Of a stretch of DNA of 64,000 bases, positions 15,812-24,641 are shown piece by piece. Below the pieces are notes generated by a model. That model was not told where the DNA came from. It made no database searches and saw only the letters and a program-made list of their open reading frames with translations. Positions within the stretch are counted from its first letter, which is position 1. Every line of letters starts with the position of its first letter. The stretch comes from Pseudomonas sp. ICMP22404 (GTDB taxonomy: Bacteria; Pseudomonadota; Gammaproteobacteria; Pseudomonadales; Pseudomonadaceae): positions 741,564 to 805,563 of the forward strand of contig NZ_VCNG01000001.1 in the NCBI RefSeq assembly GCF_006227205.1. The letters are read 5' to 3'. The position numbers and the translations under genes were made by a program.

Positions 15812-16209
15812 CGTCCGTCCAGTAAAGAGCTGATTCCTTACGCTCGCTTCGAGACCTCGATCCGTCTACGGCGATACCAGAAAAAGGGCCGACTTACTAT
15901 CTGCAAATTATTCTGTCCCTTTTGGTCCACACCGAAAACGGACCACGATGGCTTTCAGCGTTTTTCTGTGAGTCGTTTTCTGTGAGTAAGACAACGTTGC
16001 AAGGCGCAGCAGAGGCGTGTATCGCTAAAATCGATCATTAACAGCAGGACTGATTGACTAGCATCTATTTGATATCATTCGCACGAGGTCATTCGCCAAC
16101 ATCCTGAGCTCCGTCAGCTCAAAGACGGCAGAAACAGCGAACGATCTAACGGGGCCGCCACAGTGTGGCGCTTGAAAATGCAGATTTTGTTCGTAAATTG
16201 AGGGCTGTA
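15812..16209. other. non-coding gap between hxsC and the four-helix protein gene
   Basis: No convincing gene. It contains a tandem TTTTTCTGTGAGT / TTTTCTGTGAGT repeat at about 15960-15985 and AT-rich promoter-like sequence (TTGATATCATTCG near 16069). The preceding and following genes differ in base composition, so this may be a junction between two insertions. Confidence 0.4.
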
Positions 16210-17304
16210 ATGGGACATGACCATTGGGAAGAAGATGCGATGCAGCGCCGTATGGATGAAGCTCGGAACCAAACCAACGAATTTGAAGAAGAATTAGAGC
16301 GTCAGCACCACCGTGACCGGCAGCGCGAATTAGAAATCGAGCTTGAATTAAGTCAGCGAAGGGAAAATCTCGATAAAGCGGAGAGGAGAAGTATTCTTGT
16401 TAAGAAGCTTATTGCAACTTTTACTATCTTAGCCGGTATGATTGCGGCGGTTGGGATTTTATCTCGAGTTTTACAGGAGAGTAAGCTTGGGGAGTTGCTT
16501 CTCTCTGGTTGGACTGCCCCAGCCATAGTGACATCTCTTGTAGTAATGGTTATGTCAAAAATATGGGCGGACGGTTGGGGGCAAGACGACAACTCTTTTG
16601 TAGAGCTGGATAAGCGAGCGAGAAATGAAAAAACACGCTACAGAGCGTCGCAATTTGATGCGCTGCTCGCCACGATAAATGAATCCGTTAAAGATGTAGA
16701 AGGCTCCGGGAAAAGTAAAGAACGCTCGCGCACGATCGCCGGAGGTCTGAGTTTTATGGAGCAAATGCGGGCTGTTATCGAGTCTTTGGATTATCAGATT
16801 GATTATGCAGAACAAAAAGCGTCAACCCTGCTAGATATAGGGCGCCGCTTTGTACGCTGGGGTATCTGGCTATATGTATTGTCTATTGTGATTTGGCAGG
16901 TTTATTTGTGGAGTGTTAGTTTTGTATTTAATCCTGGAATAATCTCGGGCATGGTGTCGAGCTCGCTTCTGTTCTTAATTGTTGAGTTTTTGGGCGCGTG
17001 GTACTTAAAGCAATATCGTCACTATGGAGATTCTGCATTTTCGTATATGAAGGTTAGGTCTTCTTATAATAGATATATGTTGGCGTATTGTGCCGTTGTT
17101 CAGTTTTCCGGGAACGATCTTCCTGCGGCTAAAGATGATATTTTGAAGGTTTTAGCCGAGCCGGAGAAGTGGCCGGATTTCAAAGAAGTAACCACAAACG
17201 ACTTCAATTATATGTTGCAGTCGGTTGAGTCTCTCGGGGCCGTATTTGAAAAGCTTAAGGGCGTTTTCGGACGCAATGGCAAAGATAATTCTGAACGATC
17301 GTAG
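16210..17304 (+). CDS. four-helix membrane protein with N-terminal coiled coil
   Basis: Protein of 364 aa from the ATG at 16210, preceded by GAGGG five bases upstream; a GTG at 16165 is also possible. Residues 5-60 are highly charged heptad-like sequence (Glu/Arg/Gln-rich). Two membrane helices follow at about 65-88 and 102-119, then a soluble helical stretch, and two more helices at about 210-230 and 238-262. The tail is soluble and includes YMKVRSSYNRYMLAY. Base composition is clearly more AT-rich than the chromosome. I do not recognise the family; helix pairs flanked by coiled coils occur in membrane effectors of defence systems, but that link is speculative. It is the last gene before the right island repeat. 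Confidence 0.65.
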   Translation: MGHDHWEEDAMQRRMDEARNQTNEFEEELERQHHRDRQRELEIELELSQRRENLDKAERRSILVKKLIATFTILAGMIAAVGILSRVLQESKLGELLLSGWTAPAIVTSLVVMVMSKIWADGWGQDDNSFVELDKRARNEKTRYRASQFDALLATINESVKDVEGSGKSKERSRTIAGGLSFMEQMRAVIESLDYQIDYAEQKASTLLDIGRRFVRWGIWLYVLSIVIWQVYLWSVSFVFNPGIISGMVSSSLLFLIVEFLGAWYLKQYRHYGDSAFSYMKVRSSYNRYMLAYCAVVQFSGNDLPAAKDDILKVLAEPEKWPDFKEVTTNDFNYMLQSVESLGAVFEKLKGVFGRNGKDNSERS

Positions 17305-17314
17305 ATGCACATTA

Positions 17315-17503
17315 TGCCGGCAGGGTTGGCGGCGTTGCTGGCGGATTCTGAAGCGGCGGCGAAAGGGGCATTGTTTGATGAGAGTGGGGTGTTGGGGCGG
17401 TTGATTGGGCGAGGAAATACTTCGGTTGCGGATTCTTTGAGTTAAGTAGCCAAACCAAGGCCAGGAAAATTGACTCTCGTGCCGGTCGACATTGACCGGT
17501 ACG
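17315..17503 (+). repeat. island-flanking repeat, right copy (qorB 3'-end remnant)
   Basis: Degenerate direct copy of 10959-11147, including the last 40 or so codons of qorB with the TAA stop and the following GTGCCGGTCGACATTGACCGG block. It has no upstream coding part. With the left copy it brackets the 6.2-kb HXS island. Confidence 0.9.
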
Positions 17504-17547
17504 CAGCTGGCAATGAGACCCACGGACAAAAGCTGCCTGAACTCCCT

Positions 17548-17662
17548 CTTGAGTGCGAAGCACTCATAGAAGGCCCGCAGCCCTGAATGCCAAGCAGCCA
17601 ACACACAAAACTCTGTGGCGAGGGGATTTATCCCCGCTGGGGTGCGAAGCAGCCCTGAAATA
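17548..17662. repeat. two REP-like fragments
   Basis: GAGTGCGAAGCACTCATAGAAG at 17552-17573 is the tail of the 3410/5241 repeat. GTGGCGAGGGGATTTATCCCC at about 17621-17641, followed by GGGGTGCGAAGCAGCCCTG, is another REP variant with an internal inverted repeat. Apart from these, 17504-17801 holds no gene. Confidence 0.6.
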
Positions 17663-17801
17663 GCTAATACGATCATTCTGATGCACCGAGATTAATCAAT
17701 ATTCAGGGACGCCTCAGGCCAGCGGTGCGACGCGTCATGTCCCCGAACCTCCAAACCAGGACATCGACACTTGACAGAAAATAAAGCCGCCTCCTTTGGC
17801 T

Positions 17802-20225
17802 TCAAGCCACTCGTTCGGGTTCTCCAATGCTTTTCAATAGGGCATTATATTGAACGGCGTCAGAAGCATATATTTTATCCAAGACATAGTTCGCTACTTT
17901 AGCAATCTCAGGGATTTCTACGGGTTTAAAGCTTCTATCTGGTACAGCTTCTAAGTGAGAAAATTCATTGTTAAGGCGATTAACAAGAGCGACGGCCGTA
18001 TCTTCCTCTTCTCCAAAAAATTTTTTTATCCGTTCAAAAGTGTCGCTCCTATCGTCATGATAGGGGTACTTAAAGAAAAGAAACGCCTCAAGGAATTTTC
18101 GCAGGTTGTTGCCAAAGCCAAAGAATGGTTCGTGGCTAATTTGTGCGGCATCCTGATTTTTGCATTTATAGATCTGATGGAACAGGTAGTGAAATTCAGT
18201 GATGTAGTCTTTTAGATAAGAGGGCATAAGAAAGATGTTGCTTGCTGCCCCGTTGCGCTCAATCATGAAGTGTTCATGGTCGTAAACGGTTTTGGTCTTG
18301 TCTGCCCCCGCAGATATTTTCTTCGTTGGTATGGATAGGCGTTTTAGGTATTTCAGAAAATCCAAATTGTGGGTTGAAATAAAAAGCTGCTTGTATCGGT
18401 AGCAGTTTGAACCATCGATTTTTTTTATTGGCTTGGCGATCAAACTTTCAATTAGGCTGAACATGAAAAAAATATGGTTGCTGTCCAAGCTTGAAATAGG
18501 GTCATCAATGTAGATTATAAGTTCTTTACCTTTACTTTCAGGATCTTCCAGTTTTGCAATGAAGTAGCAGAAGGAAATCAAACTGCATTCGCCTTCGCTT
18601 AGGTTGTACGCGGCCTTGCCATCTCGTGTGATCTCGAACTTGACAGTTGCCTTGTCAGCACTGTCACGAGGCTCAAGCTTGAGGCCGTCATGACCGAAGA
18701 AGTTGTTGAGCAGGGAGTTGACTCGCTCGGCCCCTTTACGCTCATCCTTTTGCTTGGCTCTTAAGGCTTGGACTTCTGCCTCGGCGTCACGAATTTCCTT
18801 TTCTACGTCCATATATGCCGCGCTTGCGGTGTCGGCGCTGATCTTGAGGGTCGCTATGCGGGTAGATTCAGTTTCATAGGTAATAGCGTCCGCAAACGCA
18901 GACACGTCAGCCAACCGAAGCGCGTCTCTCGCAGCGGTCTTATCCTTTTCCAAAGTCTTTGTCTTGCCATTGTTTTTGGCAATCAAAGTATTAATGGCGT
19001 CCACATGCTTCTGAATTTTTTTGGGGTCGCACAGTGACGGCAGAAGTGTTATAGCTTGGAACAGATTGTTTTTTCGTGTTTCTAATAACTTCTTGAGTGC
19101 TTCCATGTCTTTTTTGTAGATGTCCAATGCCTCGGCAAGCGCCTTGCTGCTCGCGTCAAAGTTAGAACGTTCCTCCGTGTAAAACTGCTCCCCTCTCAAC
19201 GAGTTAAACCTTGCGACGGCCGCAATCTCGTCGTTGACTGAGGTTATGACATTGTCCAAATCGGTTTCAAGATCACCGGATTCCTTGCTGAAGTGCTCGT
19301 CCAGCCTCTGCCAAATATCGTGAGGCAGGCTCTGCCGACAGAAAGCACAAACGTCGCGTTTATCACGGTGGTGAGCGATACCTTGCTTGACCCACAGTTG
19401 CAATACGCCGTCGTTTAGTAGTTCTTGAATGGGCTTGGTTGGTGTAATCACTTTGGAAAGAATTGGCTCGGCTTGGCCTTTCAAGGAATCAAGCTGGAGG
19501 GCAATGGCAAGCGTGTCTGTTATGTCAGGCAAAGCCTCTTGCTTGAGCAGTGAAATCTTGCCTGCCTGCTCCTGAAGCGTCAGCGGGACAAACTCAGCCT
19601 TCTTAGTGGCGGCGATGTCGCGCCTGATGTGGTCGATGTTGTACACGGGAACGCCGTACTGGAGATTTTTCTTGATCTTGTCAGCCGCATGCGAACGCAG
19701 CTTGCCTTCCAGTGCAGTGAAAGCAGTACTGTGGTCGGTCTTGGTGCGGTCACGCTCTTTTCTTTTGGCTTCCAGGTCAAAGCGAAGGCCAGCCTTGGCC
19801 TCTACGCTTCCCAGCCTAGCCTCGATGGAAGCAATGGCATCGTCAATTTCCTTGTTCTGCTCGCCGACTATGGCGAAGGTCTTGATCTCACCGCCATCCT
19901 GATTGACCAAGAAACTGAGGTTATCGGTGACAAAGTCGCGGTTGTAGACCCTTACGTCATAGTTATGAGTCAGTAGGCCGGAGCAGGTTACTGCACCCTT
20001 GTCGCCCGTAACGGTGAAGGACGAGCCAGTATAGTTTAAGGGGAGTCTATGCGTCTCCAGGGCACGAAAGACACGAGAAAGAGTCGTTTTGCCCGAGTAG
20101 TTGCGCCCGTAGAGGATATTTAGACGCTGGAAGGTCTTAACGTTTTTTCCGCTGTCTCTAACGGCTTTCTTCCACTCTAGCCCGGAAAAGCTTCCGAAGT
20201 TTGCGATGTCTATCTGATTGATCAT
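17802..20225 (-). CDS. RloC/PrrC-like anticodon-nuclease ATPase
   Basis: Protein of 807 aa from the ATG at 20225 (GTAGGA eight bases upstream). The ABC/SMC-like head has Walker A GRNYSGKT (40-47), signature LSEGECSLIS (542-551), Walker B LIIYIDDPISSLD (about 568-580) and STHN (His619). Long coiled coils flank CAFC (Cys293, Cys296), which matches the zinc hook that separates RloC from PrrC. The C-terminal domain carries R709-KFL-E713 and His757 in NEFSH, fitting the Arg-x3-Glu...His triad of PrrC-type tRNA-cutting domains. The likely job is ATP-dependent, DNA-damage-gated tRNA cleavage as antiviral suicide. No restriction-modification genes are nearby. Its base composition differs from its neighbours. 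Confidence 0.8.
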   Translation of the reverse strand: MINQIDIANFGSFSGLEWKKAVRDSGKNVKTFQRLNILYGRNYSGKTTLSRVFRALETHRLPLNYTGSSFTVTGDKGAVTCSGLLTHNYDVRVYNRDFVTDNLSFLVNQDGGEIKTFAIVGEQNKEIDDAIASIEARLGSVEAKAGLRFDLEAKRKERDRTKTDHSTAFTALEGKLRSHAADKIKKNLQYGVPVYNIDHIRRDIAATKKAEFVPLTLQEQAGKISLLKQEALPDITDTLAIALQLDSLKGQAEPILSKVITPTKPIQELLNDGVLQLWVKQGIAHHRDKRDVCAFCRQSLPHDIWQRLDEHFSKESGDLETDLDNVITSVNDEIAAVARFNSLRGEQFYTEERSNFDASSKALAEALDIYKKDMEALKKLLETRKNNLFQAITLLPSLCDPKKIQKHVDAINTLIAKNNGKTKTLEKDKTAARDALRLADVSAFADAITYETESTRIATLKISADTASAAYMDVEKEIRDAEAEVQALRAKQKDERKGAERVNSLLNNFFGHDGLKLEPRDSADKATVKFEITRDGKAAYNLSEGECSLISFCYFIAKLEDPESKGKELIIYIDDPISSLDSNHIFFMFSLIESLIAKPIKKIDGSNCYRYKQLFISTHNLDFLKYLKRLSIPTKKISAGADKTKTVYDHEHFMIERNGAASNIFLMPSYLKDYITEFHYLFHQIYKCKNQDAAQISHEPFFGFGNNLRKFLEAFLFFKYPYHDDRSDTFERIKKFFGEEEDTAVALVNRLNNEFSHLEAVPDRSFKPVEIPEIAKVANYVLDKIYASDAVQYNALLKSIGEPERVA

Positions 20226-20410
20226 TGATCCATTCCTACCCTGGCGGACTTCAGATGCTTGCAACAGATTAAACCGACCCCAGTTTAGTAGAGACTTTGA
20301 GTGTCTGCCTTTGGCCGTTTGTGATCTATCGGGCAGGTAGAAAATTTTTTTGCAGAAAGAGTGCTGAAAATATTTAGAGGTTATTCGTCCGCATTTATGG
20401 ATAAGGCACA

Positions 20411-20439
20411 AAAACCCGACGCAGGACGCCGGGTTTTTT
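20411..20439. terminator. bidirectional terminator downstream of DUF6124 gene
   Basis: AAAACCCG ... CGGGTTTT hairpin around GACGCAGGACGC, with A-run on the left and T-run on the right. It can end the DUF6124 transcript (minus strand), and it separates that gene from the RloC-like gene. Confidence 0.75.
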
Positions 20440-20456
20440 CATTGAAAACCCTTTAC

Positions 20457-20819
20457 TTACCGCCCCGGCTCCACATTTTCCAACACCCGATTCGCCAACA
20501 ACGAACTCAGCTCAATCAACTGCTGAATCCCCAGCGCCAAATGGCGCCGCGAGCCATCCAGGTCAAACGCCAGATCACTAACCATAGCATCGGCTGAAGC
20601 CAACGTTTCACTGAGGTTAGCGAGCATGCATTCGTTATCGAGGCCTTTCACAACGGTGAAAACCTGCCCCGGTATCGGTTCGTCTTTGGATTGATCTGTC
20701 TTCGGCAGCAAGTAGTGGTCCAGCACGCGTTTGGTGGTTTCTTCTTGCTTCCTGGCCTTGGCTTTTGCGGACTGTGTGGTGGGGCCTGTTTCTGGTGGGT
20801 TTGGAGTTACTTTGAACAT
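20457..20819 (-). CDS. DUF6124 family protein
   Basis: Protein of 120 aa starting MFKVTPNPPET, the hallmark start of a Pseudomonas-restricted family now called DUF6124. It has a Pro-rich N-terminus, a Lys/Glu helix (KARKQEETTKRVLDHYLLP), then NECMLANLSETLASADAMV and a C-terminal helix GIQQLIELSSLLANRVLENV. There is no signal peptide or membrane helix. Pseudomonas genomes usually carry several paralogues; their function is unknown. The striking part is the approximately 300-base upstream region with competing base-pairings, described separately. A terminator follows the gene. Confidence 0.85.
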   Translation of the reverse strand: MFKVTPNPPETGPTTQSAKAKARKQEETTKRVLDHYLLPKTDQSKDEPIPGQVFTVVKGLDNECMLANLSETLASADAMVSDLAFDLDGSRRHLALGIQQLIELSSLLANRVLENVEPGR

Positions 20820-21120
20820 TGGTGTGATCCTCTAATGGGGCCGCACCATTTCGCTACTAAACGGATGGAGGCGGCTGTGCGCAAGTTAGTAGACCGGTGA
20901 TCACACCAAACCCGGCGCGCCCGAAGGCGCCATGCGCACAGCCACCATCAAGAACAGGCAATGCCTGCTGATGAGACTTGTGCAACCGAAGATGTGAACC
21001 GGGCTACTAAACCCGACCACTGATGAGCAGTGGCAGGGAAACGATAGAACCCCGGAACAAGGCGCACAAGCGGGCGGATTCTGGCGTAGTTGTAGGCAAA
21101 GGCGCAAGGATGCGTGGCTT
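20820..21120 (-). promoter_or_regulatory. structured leader of the DUF6124 gene (candidate riboregulator)
   Basis: Perfect inverted repeats seen: 20873-20882 with 20934-20943 (GGCTGTGCGC / GCGCACAGCC); 20821-20829 with 20899-20907 (GGTGTGATC / GATCACACC); 20854-20860 with 20886-20892 (CTACTAA / TTAGTAG); 21017-21022 with 21028-21033 (CCACTG / CAGTGG). The first pairing cannot coexist as a simple nested fold with the second and third. The second places its 3' arm directly beside the AGAGGA ribosome site and start codon. A second TTTAGTAG lies in the loop of GGG-TTTAGTAG-CCC at 21001-21014. This looks like a two-state translational switch. Its 5' part is repeated at 5114-5205 and 9507-9640. Confidence 0.55.
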
Positions 21121-21199
21121 GGTGGAGGAGTGTAGTCAGGGTCTGTAGGAGCAGGGTTTACCGGCGATGCGGGAGATTTGTTTGGGTCTGGAACCGCGT

Positions 21200-21404
21200 C
21201 GATTTCATCGCGAGCAGGCTCGCTCCCACAGGGATTGCGGGCTGTTGCAGATACTGTGTTCACCACCACCCGGTGTGGGAGCGGGGCTGGAGGCCTCTCG
21301 CCCTGAACCCAGCCACCGCGTTGTGCCATGTAGATCGCATTCAGCCTTTTGGGGGGCTGCTGCGCAGCCCAGCGGGGATAAATCCCCTCGCCACAAGGAA
21401 TCGG
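21200..21404. repeat. mixed REP fragments upstream of the cox operon
   Basis: Contains ATCGCGAGCAGGCTCGCTCCC with CACAGGG (about 21208-21234, REPIN type 1 half) and an AGCGGGGATAAATCCCCTCG unit (about 21372-21391). No gene is seen between 21121 and 21438. Confidence 0.6.
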
Positions 21405-21438
21405 CATGGCTGAGCTGAGCGGCGTGCCCCTGGAGGGG

Positions 21439-22074
21439 CTATTTGCGCTTGAGCATCTCTGGCAACTGCGCCACCAGTTTCTGATTATTCAACGGCGCGC
21501 GGATGAACCCACGTTGGTGGCCGTCCGGGCCGATGACGGCGAGGTTGCCGCTGTGGTCGACGGTGTAGTTGGGTTTGCTGGTGTCCGCCGGGATGAACGG
21601 GATGCTCACGGCGTTGGCGAGTTTCTGCAGGTCTTCGATGGATGCGGCGGTGAGGCCTATGAACTGTGGGTCGAAGTAGCCCAGGTATTGCTTGAGCTGC
21701 TTGGGCGTGTCGCGGTTCGGGTCGACGCTGACCAGTACGATCTGCAACTTATCCACAGCCTCTTTCGGCAACTCGCTTTTGATCTGGCGTAGTTGGGCGA
21801 GGGTGGTCGGGCAGATGTCCGGGCAGAAGGTGTAGCCGAAGAACAGCAGGCTCCATTTGCCTTTCAAGCCGTCCACGGCCACGGGCTGGCCGTCCTGGTC
21901 GGTCATTTTCACTTCCGGCAGGGTGCGCGCCTGGGGCAGCAGGATGATGCCGGCGTCGATCAGCGCCGTCGGGTCGCCTTCACCCTTGCCGGACAGCACT
22001 TTGTTGACGGTGAGGCCGAGAATCAGCGCGATCACGGCCACGAGGATGAAGACGGTTTTCTGGGTTCGGGTCAT
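21439..22074 (-). CDS. SCO1/SenC copper chaperone for cytochrome oxidase
   Basis: Protein of 211 aa from the ATG at 22074, overlapping the end of the heme O synthase gene as ATGA. One N-terminal membrane anchor (residues 8-27) is followed by a periplasmic thioredoxin-fold domain with the copper-binding CPDIC (Cys84, Cys88) and the conserved His in [14 protein letters not shown] proteins deliver copper or reduce cysteines at the CuA site of subunit II. It is the last gene of the aa3 oxidase assembly operon, which fits that job. SD pairing: the gene is likely translated by coupling. Confidence 0.92.
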   Translation of the reverse strand: MTRTQKTVFILVAVIALILGLTVNKVLSGKGEGDPTALIDAGIILLPQARTLPEVKMTDQDGQPVAVDGLKGKWSLLFFGYTFCPDICPTTLAQLRQIKSELPKEAVDKLQIVLVSVDPNRDTPKQLKQYLGYFDPQFIGLTAASIEDLQKLANAVSIPFIPADTSKPNYTVDHSGNLAVIGPDGHQRGFIRAPLNNQKLVAQLPEMLKRK

Positions 22075-22970
22075 AGGCTCAACAGTAAGTAATGATCTAC
22101 AAGCAGGGCGATGAACAGCAGGAACAAGTAGTAGATAGAGTACTTGAACGTGTTGATCGCCGCGTGCGGCCGACTGCCACGGTACAACACCACGGCCCAT
22201 TGCAGGAACCGCGCGCCCAGCACCAGCGCACACACCAGGTAGAGCAGCCCGCTCATCTGGATCACGAACGGCATCAGGCTCACCGCCAGCAGCACCAGGG
22301 TGTAGAGCAGGATGTGGATTTTGGTGTAGTGCTCACCGTGGGTGACCGGCAGCATCGGGATGTCGGCCTTGGCGTATTCCTCCTTGCGATGGATCGCCAG
22401 GGCCCAGAAGTGCGGCGGGGTCCAGGCGAAGATGATCAGCACCAGCAACAGCGGTTCGGCGCTGACATGGCCGGTGGCGGCGACCCAACCCAGCAACGGC
22501 GGCGCAGCGCCGGCCAGGCCGCCGATGACGATGTTCTGCGGCGTCGCGCGCTTGAGGAAACCGGTGTAGACCACTGCATAGCCCAGCAAGGAGGCCAAGG
22601 TCAGCCAGGCCGTCAGCGGGTTGGTGAAGGCCAGCAGCAGGGCCTGGCCGATCACCGCCAGGGCCAGGGCGAAGGTCAGTGCGGCGGCCGGCGAAACCCG
22701 GCCTTCGGCCAAGGGCCGTTTGTGGGTGCGGGCCATTACTGCGTCGATGCGTCGGTCCACCACGTGGTTGACCGCCGCCGCGCCACCGGCACACAGGGCG
22801 ATCCCCAGGTTGCCGAACACCAGCACCGTCCACGGCACGCCGGCGCGGGTGGCGAGGAACATGCCGACCAGTGAGGTGATCAGCATCAGCACCACCACTT
22901 TCGGCTTGGTCAGCTCCAGATAGTCGCGCCAGATCGCCTGGCTGCGGCGTGCACCGGTCAGGGTTGCCAT
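22071..22970 (-). CDS. ctaB: protoheme IX farnesyltransferase (heme O synthase)
   Basis: Protein of 299 aa, a multi-helix UbiA-family membrane enzyme that attaches a farnesyl group to protoheme, the first step to heme a. The Asp-rich site is [20 protein letters not shown] (residues about 67-86), and a second acidic/His region reads [15 protein letters not shown]. The length is normal for CyoE/CtaB. It lies between ctaA and sco with overlaps on both sides (13 bp with ctaA, 4 bp with sco), so it belongs to the aa3-oxidase operon and is called CtaB rather than the cyo-linked CyoE. Confidence 0.95.
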   Translation of the reverse strand: MATLTGARRSQAIWRDYLELTKPKVVVLMLITSLVGMFLATRAGVPWTVLVFGNLGIALCAGGAAAVNHVVDRRIDAVMARTHKRPLAEGRVSPAAALTFALALAVIGQALLLAFTNPLTAWLTLASLLGYAVVYTGFLKRATPQNIVIGGLAGAAPPLLGWVAATGHVSAEPLLLVLIIFAWTPPHFWALAIHRKEEYAKADIPMLPVTHGEHYTKIHILLYTLVLLAVSLMPFVIQMSGLLYLVCALVLGARFLQWAVVLYRGSRPHAAINTFKYSIYYLFLLFIALLVDHYLLLSL

Positions 22971-24037
22971 GGCATCTCTCCTTTTATTGTGATGGGGCTG
23001 GTGCCGTGTTTATGCGGGTTGAACCGCCAGCGCAGCGGGACTTGATGCTTGACCCGGACCAGGCTGGTGCGGGCGTGATAATTGACCAGCACCAGGGTCA
23101 GCAGCAGCGCCGCGCCCCCGGCGTTGTGAGCGACGGCCACCGGCAGCGGCAGGTGGAACAGCACGTTGCTGATGCCCAGGGTGATTTGCGCCGCCAATGC
23201 AGCCAGCACCAGGCCCGCCAAGCGGGTCATGCCCACCGCTTTCAATTGCCAGGCCAGGCCCAGCAGCACCACCGTCACCAACAATGCGCCGATTCGGTGG
23301 GTCAGGTGGATGGCGGTGCGGGCGTCGCTGTCTAGCTGGCCGCCCAGGTAGTTCGGGCCGATGTGTTGGGTCAGGTGGAAGCCATTGGCGAAGTCCGCCG
23401 GCGGCAGCCATTGGCCGTGGCAGGTGGGGAAGTCGATGCAGGCCACCGCGGCGTAATTGGAGCTGACCCAGCCACCGAGGGCGATCTGCCCGATCACCAG
23501 CAGCAGCCCGGCCGTGGCCCAGTGTTGCAGGCGCTTGGGCACGGTCAGCGCCGGCAGTACGCCGGACAATCGCAAGGTGAGCAGGAACAGCAGGCTCAAC
23601 GTCGCGAAGCCGCCCAGCAAATGTCCGGTCACCACCTGCGGCCATAACTTCAGGGTTACGGTCCACATGCCGAATGCCGCTTGCGCGAAAACCACCGCCA
23701 GCAGGAACAACGGCAACTTCAAGGGCTGGCCCGGGCGGTGGCGGTTCATCCAGGACCGTGCCGCCAACGCTACGATCATCAAGCCCAGGGTCCCGGCGAA
23801 GTAGCGATGGACCATCTCGTTCCAGCCCTTGTGGGCTTCCACCGGGGTATCGGGAAAATGCAGTTCGGCATGGGCCAGTTGGGCTTCGCTCTTGGGCACG
23901 CTGATGAATCCGTAGCAACCGGGCCAGTCCGGGCAGCCGAGGCCGGCGTGGGTCAGGCGGGTGTAGGCGCCCAGCAATACGACGATCAGTGCCAGCAGGG
24001 TGGCAAACAGCGCAAGGCGAAATCCTGGTTTGGCCAT
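22958..24037 (-). CDS. ctaA: heme A synthase (COX15/CtaA)
   Basis: Protein of 359 aa with eight predicted membrane helices. It starts with a helix followed by [21 protein letters not shown], the signature of type-2 CtaA proteins. Conserved heme-ligand histidines fall in the helices with [12 protein letters not shown] and [10 protein letters not shown]. It converts heme O to heme A for the aa3 oxidase and partners ctaB, which begins inside its last codons. It follows a small membrane-protein gene by 10 bp. Confidence 0.95.
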   Translation of the reverse strand: MAKPGFRLALFATLLALIVVLLGAYTRLTHAGLGCPDWPGCYGFISVPKSEAQLAHAELHFPDTPVEAHKGWNEMVHRYFAGTLGLMIVALAARSWMNRHRPGQPLKLPLFLLAVVFAQAAFGMWTVTLKLWPQVVTGHLLGGFATLSLLFLLTLRLSGVLPALTVPKRLQHWATAGLLLVIGQIALGGWVSSNYAAVACIDFPTCHGQWLPPADFANGFHLTQHIGPNYLGGQLDSDARTAIHLTHRIGALLVTVVLLGLAWQLKAVGMTRLAGLVLAALAAQITLGISNVLFHLPLPVAVAHNAGGAALLLTLVLVNYHARTSLVRVKHQVPLRWRFNPHKHGTSPITIKGEMPWQP

Positions 24038-24047
24038 GTCGATGCCC

Positions 24048-24641
24048 TCATCCGATGTTCGACAGTTTCAGCAGGTGCCGCAGGTCGTTGAGCAGGTCCT
24101 TGCCTTTGACCCGGGCGTCATAGCGCAGCACCAGGTTGCTGTGGGGATCGATGATCCACAGCTGGGCGCCGTCGGTGTTCTGGACGTCTTTCTGATAGAC
24201 CGGCAGGTCCAGCGGGTAACGTTGCAGTTGTGGGTATTCGCGCTGCAGCTGGGCGTCATATTCGGCATCCAGCGGTTGGGCGATAGCCAGGGCATGGCTG
24301 GCGCGGGACGCGTCGCGACCGAGGCCGATCTGCACCTGCCGGGCCAGGTACACCAGTTGCCGGCAGTCCACCGAGCATTCCTTCGGCGCCGTGACGAGGA
24401 TCTGCCAGCGTTGCTCATCGGCCTGTACGCCGATCTCGGCGCGGGTCTGGCCGGTGCCGATCAGTTCGCCGTGATAGCTGCGGCTGTCCGGGACCCAGAA
24501 CTGGAATTTGTACATGCCGGTGGCCAGGATCATCGGGCCGATGACGCCGAACACGATCAGCAGCAGTTGCAGGCGTCCCTTGCGACGGTCGCGCGCGGAG
24601 GGTGCCTCAGACGTGTTGGTTGGATTCATGGCGGTTCCCAT
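24048..24641 (-). CDS. oxidase-operon membrane protein, hypothetical
   Basis: Protein of 197 aa from the ATG at 24641 (GGAGA five bases upstream); an alternative ATG is at 24629. After a short basic N-terminus there is one membrane helix (about residues 25-45), then a periplasmic domain with Cys-x3-Cys-like spacing (KECSVDCRQLVY, about residue 90) and ...DGAQLWIIDPHSNLVLRYD. The overall pattern is like SCO/thioredoxin-like proteins that have lost the CPxxC form. It is found at this place in other pseudomonad cox operons, between surf1 and ctaA. A role in copper or heme insertion is plausible but unproven. Confidence 0.8.
   Translation of the reverse strand: MGTAMNPTNTSEAPSARDRRKGRLQLLLIVFGVIGPMILATGMYKFQFWVPDSRSYHGELIGTGQTRAEIGVQADEQRWQILVTAPKECSVDCRQLVYLARQVQIGLGRDASRASHALAIAQPLDAEYDAQLQREYPQLQRYPLDLPVYQKDVQNTDGAQLWIIDPHSNLVLRYDARVKGKDLLNDLRHLLKLSNIG

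Noticed and set aside
20821..20910. tRNA-like stem near the DUF6124 gene
   Set aside because: The inverted repeats do not form a cloverleaf and no T-loop or anticodon stem is present.
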